This document shows positions 56,007-64,000 of a stretch of DNA of 64,000 nucleotides, one piece after another; the first letter of the stretch is position 1, and each line of letters starts with the position of its first letter. The stretch is from Agrostemma githago (Eukaryota; Streptophyta; Magnoliopsida; Caryophyllales; Caryophyllaceae). The stretch lies in the NCBI GenBank assembly GCA_958450325.1, contig OY288243.1, forward strand, positions 34,834,678-34,898,677, written 5' to 3'. Made by a program: the position numbers and the translations under genes. The notes below the pieces were generated by a model. The model ran no database searches. It had not been told where the DNA came from and was given only the letters and a program-made list of their open reading frames with translations.

Positions 56007-57476
56007 ATGCCTGAAATTGTTGAAGCCGGTTCGGGGGCAGGTCCGACGGTACCACCGGTGATCCCCCTATATGGTATGCCTCCACCTAGGACGACACCTG
56101 TTGCTACAATCCCAGGAGTAGGGCGAGCTAGCTTTCAAGGAGCGCCCAATGGGGAAACTACGGTTGCAGCTAGGCAGGTTGGTCATCAGAGGCCTAGATT
56201 GAACCTCACCCCTGCCCAGGTTGCACAGACCGCTGCCTTCTTCTCGACCATGCTCAACCAGAAGTTCACTCCAGAGGACCTGGTAGGCAAGATCGCAACG
56301 ACCCCCAGGCAGCTTCACTTTGAAGGAGTGGATGGAGCAGGAGGCACGAAGCGAACCGCCGCCAGGAATGTCCAGAGGAAGGCGAGGAAGACAGCTCAGG
56401 GGTATGTGCAGGCCCAGAAGCGCCTCACCAGAAATCAGAAGCAGCCTGCTCAGCAGCAAGCCTTTTCCATACATACCACTGAGTCCACCTCAGCCGTGGA
56501 GAGAAGGGGCCTATCCCAGGATCGGATGAGGCATAGGGAGCCGGCGTCGAAACGCCTGGGGGAGAAGTAGGTAGATGTCTTCTCCAGGCTAACACCGGCC
56601 GAGTCACAACGAGCTCCAGGGCTGTCCTAGAGCCCGCAATCAAGACTCAACCATGGGCAGCCGCTGGAGTCAAAACACCGTCAGGGTGAACATCTGTTAA
56701 GTTTGACGGAACCACTGACCCAGAAGACCATCTGGCGGCCTACGAGAGCCACATGGGAATGTACGACGTTGATGATGCAGTTTGGTGCAAGGTTTTTCCC
56801 ACCACCCTAGTGGAGCTGGCCCAAGGGTGGTTTAGGGACCTGCCACAGGGTTCGGTTAGTTATTTCATAGAGCTGGCTGAAGCCTTCCTGGATCAGTACG
56901 CAGGGAACCTGATGACCCTGAGACAGAAGAAGGGTGAGACTGTCAGAGAGTATTTGAAGATGTTTGACCTGTCTTTCCAGCAGGTCAAAGAAATCGACGA
57001 CCCAACTGCAGCATACGCACTGACCAACTCGTTGCTCCCGGGGGAGATGAAGAATCAAATGATCTGAGCCCAACCAGAAACTCTGGTCAAAGCTCGAAAA
57101 ATTGTCGAGGGCTTCATACTGCAGGAAGAGTTCCATAGCTTGCCGGACACCCCCACAGGGCCTTCCAGGCCACAGGGGGGACCGCAGGGTGGACGCAGCA
57201 GGGGCGAGGCAAACAAACAAAGAGCTGAGAAAGGGGATACCCTCAGGAAGGAGCGTACAGCATATCAGCCCAGGTTTGATAGTTACACGGCCCTCAACAG
57301 GTCAAGAGCAGAAATTTTTGAGTTAGAAAAATAAACGGCTAAGTGGAACCGCCCCAGTAAGCCGCGCAGTCCGAGAGGTGATCCCAAGAAGTTTTGCAAG
57401 TTTCAAGACTACGCCGGATATACTACTGAAGAATGTCGCCACCTGAAGGATGAGATCGAGAAGCTCATCAGGAATG
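56007..57476 (+). pseudogene. Tat-type gag
   Basis: The ATG at 56007 is 54 bp after the PBS. The N-terminal 190 codons are Pro/Thr/Gln/Arg-rich with a TPAQVAQTAAFFSTMLNQ helix. TAG at 56568 closes this frame. The capsid core appears in another frame from 56690 (DGTTDPEDHLAAYESHM, WFRDLPQGSVSYFIELAEAF, then REYLKMFDLSFQQVKEI) to TGA 57065. It continues to a degenerate zinc-knuckle-like CKFQDYAGYTTEECRHL near 57395, in which the His positions have changed. So gag has one frameshift and at least three stops. Confidence 0.82.
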
Positions 57477-57481
57477 GCTGG

Positions 57482-58255
57482 TTGAGCGCCTATGCGGCAA
57501 GGAACAAGAGCCAGAAAGAGCATGCGGATAAGCCTGAGGGTTCAGTGCAAAACCGCCTGATAATTCACGTGGTGTCTGGAGACGCAGAAGGCCAGATGAG
57601 TAAGAGAGGCCAGAAAAGACAAATCAGAGAACTGCGAAACCAGATATCCTATGCTGAGAGGGCAGGCAGCCCAAAGGGCCTAACCCTGACCATCACCCCC
57701 CAGGACGCAGGGCGGGTGATATACCCTCACAGCGACCCTCTGGTCCTATCTCTAGACATCAACAACCACATTGTGAGGAGGTGTATGGTGGATACAGGAG
57801 CCTACACCAACCTGCTATACAAAGATGCGTTTGACAAGATGAACTTAGAAAAGAGATACCCGAAGCCTGCCCCCGGATCGCTATACGGGTTCAGCGGGGC
57901 AGGCGTGCTCCCAATGCGGATCATTGATCTACCAGTGACGTTTGGGGAGGGAGTCTCAGCCAAAAATATCAGGGCATCGTTCGTTGTGGTGGACGCAAAA
58001 TCAGCGTATAACGCCCTGATAGGCAGGGCAACCCTAGATGAGATTGAGACTGCCATATCAATCAGAGCCTTAACCATAGCCTACGTCACGGATTTTGGCA
58101 TGGAAGGAAAGGTGTACGGCGATCAAGAATCAGCCAAACAGTGCTACTCCGTAGCCCTGCGCACCCATGAGACAAAGCGAAAGGGCAAACGTAAGGCCGA
58201 CAGTTCCCCCATCAGGGAAGGTGAGATCCTAACTGGCCAGCAGACAACGGGCCAC
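57482..58255 (+). pseudogene. Tat-type pol: aspartic protease
   Basis: The active-site motif VDTGAYTNLLYKDAFDKM lies with its Asp at 57790-57792. It is followed by the flap region and ALIGRATLDEIETA, the hydrophobic-hydrophobic-Gly motif of retropepsins. The frame (to 58468) outlasts the protease: from about 58255 the RT sequence is in a different frame, so a 1-nt shift lies there. Upstream, a Lys/Arg-rich linker (KRGQKRQIRELRNQ) separates it from gag. Confidence 0.85.
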
Positions 58256-58256
58256 C

Positions 58257-59300
58257 TTGAACCTGGGGGAGAAAGCATGGGTGGAACTGGAGCCAGGCAG
58301 ACAAGTCCTGATAGGAGCGGACCTGGAAAGTTCCTACCAAGAAGAACTAATCAAAATCTTGAAAGACAACAGAGACGTGTTTGCCTACTCGGCAGACGAG
58401 ATGCCAGGGGTAGACCCGACTCACATTGTTCACAAGCTGAACGTGAGTCCGGAAGCTCGCCCTGTTGAGCAGAAGAAAAGAAATATGTCCGCGGAAAAAG
58501 ATCAGGCCATAAAAGAAGAAATCGAGAAGCTTTTGAAGGCAGACTTCATAGAAAGTTGCGATTACCCTGAATGGTTGGCCAACGTGGTGATGGTAAAGAA
58601 ATCCTCGGGGGCTTGGAGGATGTGCGTAGATTTTACCAACCTCAACAAGGCCTGCCCGAAGGACTGCTACCCTCTCCCAAGGATCGATCAGCTGGTAGAC
58701 GCCACCAGCGGATACACCACACTGAGTTTCTTGGATGCCTTTTCAGGCTCACCAAGTCTACCTCTGGCAGCCGGACAGGGTAAAATGCGCCTTCATCACC
58801 AGTGCCCGCACATTCATGTACAAGATGATGTCGTTCAGGCTCAAAAATGCGGGCGCCACCTACCAACGACTGGTCGACAAAGTTTTTGAGAATCAGAAGG
58901 GCAGAAACTTGGAGGCCTATGTCGACGACGCAATTGTAAAGAGTAAAGGGGATGCAGAGCACCTGAAAGACCTGCAAGAAACCTTCTCTTCCCTGCGCGC
59001 ATATCAAATGAAACTAAACCCCAAGAAATGCACTTTCGGTGTCCGCTCTGGACAATTTCTGGGTTTCTTAGTAAGCGCCAGGGGTATCGATGCGAACCCT
59101 GAAAAGGTTCAGGCCGTGTTAGACCTCCCTAAGCCAAAGACGATAAGAGACATACAGTGCCTGACAGGCAGAATGGCTGCCCTGACACGATTCATCGCTA
59201 GGTCAGCCGACAAATCAACACCTTTCTTCAAAATATTGAAAGGAAACAAACAGTTCAAATGGGAGGATGAGAAGAAAGAAGCCTTCTAACAGCTCAAGGA
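58257..59300 (+). pseudogene. Tat-type pol: reverse transcriptase
   Basis: 58257-58735 has the N-terminal RT part (DADFIESCDYPEWLANVV-like segment, GAWRMCVDFTNLNKACPKD, LVDATSGYTTLSFLDAFSG). A frameshift at about 58740 leads to HQVYLWQPDRVKCAFIT and the catalytic AYVDDAIVKSK (58915-58945), then the thumb and QLKEHLKKLPTL. TAA at 59287 breaks the join to RNase H. Apart from these two lesions the domain looks complete. Confidence 0.88.
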
Positions 59301-59304
59301 ACAC

Positions 59305-60150
59305 TTGAAGAAGCTGCCCACCCTGGCGAGACCAGTGGCAGGGGAGAAGCTCTTCCTTTATATTGTCGTGACAAACTCAACGGTGAGCGCGGTAATTCTA
59401 AAGGAGGAAGCAGGCTCACAACAGCCAATATATTTTGTGAGCCATGCCCTGGGGGCAGCAGAGAAGAACTACCTCTTGGTCGAGAAAGCAGCTTATGCAG
59501 TCGTTATTGAAGCCAGGAAGCTCAGGCCTTACTTCGACGCCCACCCTGTCGTGGTATTAACTGACCAGCCCCTGGAGAAAGTGTTGGAGAAGTTTGAAAA
59601 ATCTGGAAGATTGTTGAAATGGGCTATAGAGCTAAGTGGGTTGGGAATATCTTACCAATCCAGGTCTGCCATCAAGGCACAAGCCTTGGCAGACTTTCTG
59701 GCATATTGTTCTCATTCAGAAGAGGATGATCCACCCGCCGGAGAATGGGTAGTATACACCGACGGGTCCTCTACAACCAATGGTGCAGGGGCAGGGATTG
59801 TGCTGACCAGCCCCGAGGGAGCGAACTTCGAGCCTGCGCTCAGGTTCACCTTCCCTGCATCAAACAACGAGGCCGAATACGAAGCTGTATTAGCAGGCAT
59901 TAACCTAGCTAAAGCTGCAGGGGTCGAGAGACTCTTTCTGGCAACGGACTCCCAACTCATCGCCAACCAGATTAATGGAGAGTATGAAGCCAGGGACCAA
60001 GCCATGGCCGCCTACCTGGAAAAGGTGAAGCAGGAATTAACATGGTTAAAGTCCTACGAGATCAAACAAATCCACCGGTCCCAGAACAACCGGGCGGACG
60101 CCCTGTCGAAACTGGCCAGTTCCAGCCTGCAGGACATAAGAAGATCAGTC
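59305..60150 (+). pseudogene. Tat-type pol: connection domain and second (archaeal-type) RNase H
   Basis: The frame 59305-60621 first shows the old RNase H used as a connection domain (SHALGAAEKNYLLVEKAAYA, VLTDQPLEKVLEKFEKSG). A second, complete RNase H follows at 59745-60110: VVYTDGSSTTNGAGAG, NNEAEYEAVLAGI, LATDSQLIANQING and NNRADALSKLAS supply the D-E-D-D catalytic set. Having both is a known trait of Tat elements. This stretch has no stop. Confidence 0.9.
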
Positions 60151-61446
60151 TGGGTGGATGTGCTCCAAGAAAAATCAACCATCCCCTGCCAATCAGTCGG
60201 TGTCATTGAGGAGGCAGGGCCCGAAGACTGGATGACCCCAATCATCCAGTTCAAGAAATATGGAACCCTTCCATCAGACCCAGTGCAGAAAAGAAGAATG
60301 CCAGCAAAGGTCGCCTGGTTCATATTAATTGGCGAAGAACTGTATAAAAAATCGTTCTCTACACCCCTGCTCAGATGTCTGGGGGCAGAGCAGGCCGCAG
60401 AGGTGCTAGATGATATCCACTCAGGAATCTGCGGCCATCATATAGGAGGAAGGACGCTGGCACACAAAGCCCTGAGGGCAGGATACTACTGGCCGACCCT
60501 GCTTGCTGACGCCAGGAGCCTGACCCAGAAATGCCGAAAGTGTCAACTCTTCACCCCCTCAATACATGCTCCTGCCCAAAACTTGAGACCAATCTTGTCC
60601 CCCATCCCTTTCGCTCAATGAGGGATGGACATTCTGGGTCCATTCGCCACAGCAACCGGGGGCAGGAAGTTTCTAATAGTGGGAATCGATTATTTTACCT
60701 AGTGGATTGAAGCTGAAGCCGTCCCCAACATAACAGAGCCGGCAGTTCGGAAAGTAATTTGGAGGAACATCATGACAAGATATGGCCTTCCAAAAGTGTT
60801 GGTTTTCGATCATGGAAGGCAATTTGACAATGATCCCCTGAGAGCCTGGCTGGAAAGCCACGGCATAGCTGTCGCCTACTCAGCCGTCTGCCACCCCCAG
60901 GCTAATGGGCAGGCTGAGGCAGCGAACAAACAAATATTGAACGAATTAAAAAAGATGGTGGATGAACTCGAGGGAAGATGGGCTGACGAACTACCAAGTG
61001 TACTATGGTCAATCAGGACCACCAGGAAAGAGTCCACAGGGCAAACTCCTTTTGGCCTGGTCTACGGGGCCGAAGCACGAATTCCCACCCTGCGTTCCCA
61101 GCAGTATGAAAAGGCAAGCAACGAAGCCGCGATGACCGAGGCTCTTGATCTAATAGGAGAGATAAGACAAGAAGCCTGCGTCAATATTGCCGCCTACCAA
61201 CAACGAATGAAAAAAGCATACAACATGAAGGTCAAAACAATAAACTTCCAGGTAGGGGACCTGGTCCTGCGGAAAACGCAGGCCGTGGGGAAATAAAAAG
61301 AGCATGGAAAATTAAGTGCCAATTGGGAAGGCCCGTACGAGGTAACCCGGATTATGGGACCAGGCACCTACAGAATTGCTAACCTTGAAGGCCAGGAGAT
61401 GGCCGCCCACTGGAATGCGGATACGCTGAAGAAATATTATGTCTAG
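60151..61446 (+). pseudogene. Tat-type pol: integrase
   Basis: The zinc-binding part has HSGICGHHIGGRTLAHKAL and CRKCQLF. The catalytic core shows MDILGPF, LVFDHGRQFDND and NGQAEAANKQILNELKK, with the D-D-E residues present. TGA at 60619 stands where relatives have Trp (FAQ-W-GMD) and TAG near 60700 where they have Lys (DYFT-K-WIEAE). A TAA at 61294 precedes KEHGKLSANWEGPYEV, the integrase C-terminal part, which ends at TAG 61444. Three nonsense codons and no frameshift suggest fairly recent inactivation. Confidence 0.9.
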
Positions 61447-61675
61447 CACTAAGAAACTAAGAATTTTTCTTTTTTCCAAAAATCGGCGGAGGACGATCAG
61501 AATAGAATGCCGACAACTCCGACCATGGATGTTTTAAGTTTTGCAAGAAATGAAAACAACCTGGAATCTATACTCGTTGTCTGTTCAAACTTGCATTTCA
61601 CACACAAACGAGCAGGGGGCAATAGGGGGAGGCCCCCCTGTTGCTAAAAGCAAGGAAAACAGGCCCCCCAACAAA
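61447..61675 (+). other. Spacer after pol in the Tat element
   Basis: Non-coding. It includes AGCAGGGGGCAATAGGGGGAGG (two purine-rich runs, 61610-61632) that resemble internal polypurine tracts and a CGGCGGAGGACGATCAGAAT phrase. No ORF is supported. Confidence 0.5.
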
Positions 61676-62000
61676 AATAGAGAATCCCCCTAACTGCCCA
61701 AAGGCAGGCAGGGGCAGGCCCCATGGACTTTGACAAAAAACCAGGGACAGGCTAAACGAACGAGGACTGAGTCACTCAACCTCGTATAAAAAACACCAGA
61801 ATCCCCCTAACTGCCCAAAGGCAGGCAGGGGGCATGCCCCCTGGACTTTGACAAAAAGCCAGGGACAGGCTAAACGAACAAGGACTGAGTCACACTCAAC
61901 CTTGTATAAAAAACACTGGACTCCCCCTGCCCACCTCTGGACAAGCAGGGGGCAGGCCCCCTGAACTTTGACAAAAGCCAGGATCAGACCAGAGCTCGAA
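61676..62000. repeat. Tandem repeat of about 120 bp between integrase and the antisense ORF
   Basis: The unit GAATCCCCCTAACTGCCCAA ... GACTTTGACAAAAA ... CAGGGACAGGCTAAACGAAC starts near 61681 and 61800. A shorter, diverged third copy begins near 61920. Confidence 0.9.
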
Positions 62001-62283
62001 GAACGATGGAAAAATAAGCGTATAACAGGCAAAAAGAAACATTCATAAAAATAGTAAGAGACATTCATAGAGTTTACAAAACAAGGGATAAAATTCAAAT
62101 CTGAATAACAAGAGTTAAAGATTACATCAGCCGGCAGCCAGCCACATCAGGGTCCGGTGCGCAAAAAAGATTGAAAGTTAACGAGGAAGCAGAGGCGCAG
62201 AAGGGTAAGGACAAGACCCCTCGGAAGACGACTGCCCTGCATGTTATGTAGTGAGGGCACCCTGATCAGCATCAGAAGTCTCC

Positions 62284-63994
62284 TTAGGCGATCAATCAGC
62301 TCTAGCCTCATTCTTGGCAGCGTATAGGGCCTGGAAAGCATCCTCGTCGAAGTCTAGAAGCATCTCCCTGATAACCTCCATAACAAACTTCAGGGGGGAA
62401 GTGGCCCCAACGTTAAAATGCGCCGCCACCGCAGAGTTGGCTTCCTTGATCAGTTTGTCCTTCTCTTTGCACCATTCCTCGCCCTTCACCTTCAAATCAT
62501 CCTGCGCCCTCTGAAGGTCCGAGCCAGCCTTGGTTAGGCGATCCTCCAACTCAGTCGCCTTTCTCTTGAAGTGCCCCAGCTCGGCAATCGTCTTTTTTGC
62601 TCGCTCCCAACTCAGCTGCCGCCTCTTTAGCCTGCTCCAGCTCCACTGCCAAGTTAGCTCCTTCCCTCACGGCTCGCTCACCTTGGGCCTTCCAGCAGAG
62701 TGCTTCGTCCTTGGTCTCTCCCAGCTCGCCCTCATACTTAGCCAACTGGCCCCTCAGGCAGGCAATCAGAGTGACATCCCTCTCAACCACCGCCAAACAT
62801 TCCGGGAGAGGACACCCAGGGGTAACACTTAACTCCTTATCGATTAAACGGCTTAAGGCCGCCAGCTCCGAGGAGGCCTGAAACACCCTGGAGCAACGCT
62901 GAATAAACTGGATCGCCTGTCTAGTAGAGTAAGTCAGGGACTTGGTAAGATGATCCGCCAACGAAGCAGTAGAGTCAGAGAGCAGGGCAGAAGCATCGAT
63001 ACTCTCGCCAGCAGTAAAGTGGAACTCTGCATTTTCCTCAGCAAACAAGGTGCCTGGAACATCGCGAGCAGGCCGCTTGGCCTCAGGCGTGCTGGCGTAG
63101 GCCTCCAAGTCCACCACCGGGACATCATCCAGCGTTTCCTTGTCTTTTCTCTTTCTACCAACCAGGGGGCGGCTTTCCCCAGTATCCTCAGAGTTTGAAG
63201 GCTTGACCCCGCTGGAGGCTGAGTCCCCGCAGGAGAGCCTCAAGGGGTAGCCTCTGAGGCACCCTCCCCTTCTGCATCCCTGGCGGCAGAGGCCGGAGCT
63301 GCAGGCTTTACCAGAGTTGGCTTTGGGGGAAGAGGAGGAAACTTTACCCTATTGATGGATAAACTCTTCACAAACTTCATCAGGGTTTGCTTCTTGAAGT
63401 CAGAAGGAAGGGGGTGATGTTTGACGAAGGCCGAGAGATTCTCGTTCAGGCCAAGGTCCCTCAACTCGTTCCTTGACCAAAGGCAAGTGGCAAGGTCTGC
63501 GAAAAGACAAGAAAGATGGCTGAGTAAGCACACAAATAAAAACAAGGCAAAAGAAATTTAATTGCTGACAGAATCCCTGAGCTACCTGCACTAAGACCGG
63601 GGTTTAGACCCACCCGAGTCAGATAGTTATCAGTTGCTATAATCTCGGCGTGGGAGAGCCAGATGTCAGGACCATATGAGCCTCTCCTGTCCTTGGAAGA
63701 GGCAAACCGGGCGACCAGATCTTTTTCTAGCTGGGTCAACTTGACCTCAAGAGCTCTCCCCCCAACCTCAGGGTGATACTCTTGGCGTATCTCCAGCCGG
63801 GTATGGACATGATTCATGAAATGACGAGGAATCCTCCATCCCGTAGCGCTATGCACATAGAGAAAATTGTCTGTCCAATCCTTCAGGCCGCTTAGAACCG
63901 GCCATACCAGGGAGCTCTTCTTCTGGCGAAGGATGGAAAAATAACCGGGGGAGCCACCCCCTTCATTAGAAGCCACCATCTGAAGGCCAACCAT
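62284..63994 (-). pseudogene. Antisense ORF of the Tat element, spliced, with coiled-coil C-terminus
   Basis: Antisense to gag-pol and downstream of integrase. The frame 63994-63586 (GWRIPRHFMNHVHTRLEIR, LEVKLTQLEKDLVARFAS) is followed by a textbook intron (63585-63497, GTAGCT ... CTTTTCGCAG). It joins in frame to 63496-63240 (DLATCLWSRNELRDLGLN). A frameshift there continues into 63243-62551 (acidic and basic, KRKDKET as a possible nuclear signal; then heptad-rich KDEALCWKAQGERAVREG) and, after another shift, to 62292 (KGEEWCKEKDKLIKEA). The first exon may extend past 64000. The layout fits the coiled-coil 'gypsy-type transposon' proteins reported antisense in Tat elements. The function is unknown. 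Confidence 0.7.
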
Positions 63995-64000
63995 AAACCT

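Larger units (their letters stand above)
55266..64000 (+). mobile_element. Tat-lineage Ty3 retrotransposon, 5' LTR to antisense ORF, open at the right
   Basis: LTR, PBS, gag, protease, RT, RNase H, a second RNase H and integrase follow on the plus strand, then a tandem array and an antisense ORF. The extra RNase H and the antisense ORF are features known from the Tat lineage. ATTAT (55261-55265) would be its left target-site copy; the right side is outside the window. GC content is visibly higher than in the surrounding elements. Two or more nonsense codons in integrase show that this copy is inactive. Confidence 0.9.

Overview
The window looks like nuclear DNA of a flowering plant, probably a dicot with a large, repeat-rich genome. 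Everything I can recognise is a plant transposable element (TE) or a fragment of one: Athila-like and Tat-like Ty3 retrotransposons, En/Spm (CACTA), hAT, Mutator-like (MULE) and Stowaway elements, and L1-type LINEs. I found no host protein gene, tRNA, rRNA or CRISPR array. Almost every coding region carries stops or frameshifts, so the window is a cluster of elements inserted into elements.

Layout. (1) 1-10905: the 5' part of an Athila-like element on the minus strand (LTR 9330-10905, primer-binding site 9309-9326, gag, protease, RT/RNase H, integrase). Its gag is split by a 3.6-kb non-autonomous CACTA element (4869-8470, TSD TTA), which itself holds a 361-bp LINE copy. (2) 10906-12297 plus 21180-26654: the 3' part of an older Tat-like element on the plus strand, ending in a 2.8-kb LTR. 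It is split by a young non-autonomous LTR element (12298-21179, TSD AATGA). That element has two gag-like ORFs and a second internal primer-binding site, and contains a MULE (17036-18589, 9-bp TSD) that contains an hAT element (17122-18097, 8-bp TSD). (3) 26655-29563: a decayed LINE. (4) 29564-32206: a diverged relative of the 3' non-coding part of the element in (2), followed by unidentified sequence. (5) 32210-37583: a minus-strand LTR fragment split by a 4.8-kb hAT element (32516-37297, TSD TACGTGTT) with a broken transposase. (6) 37584-55260: an outer CACTA element holding a solo LTR (40019-42277, TSD CATGT) and an inner CACTA element (42563-54751, TSD TTG). The inner element carries a Stowaway MITE, a short hAT element, both En/Spm-type genes and a 3.5-kb solo LTR (50278-53791, TSD AGCCG). 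(7) 55266-64000: the 5' LTR, gag-pol and antisense ORF of a Tat-lineage element on the plus strand, running off the window.

The order of events can be read from target-site duplications (TSDs), and many are perfect: TTA, AATGA, 9-bp ATAAAAATA, 8-bp CCCTAAAC, AATATATT and TACGTGTT, CATGT, TTG, AGCCG, TA and a 12-bp LINE TSD. Autonomous-type coding capacity is visible for Athila, Tat, hAT, LINE and En/Spm, but none of these copies looks intact. The best candidates for something unusual are the chimeric two-PBS element, palindrome arrays in the LTRs of two unrelated families, hAT elements filled with one short repeated motif, and the spliced antisense ORF of the Tat element.
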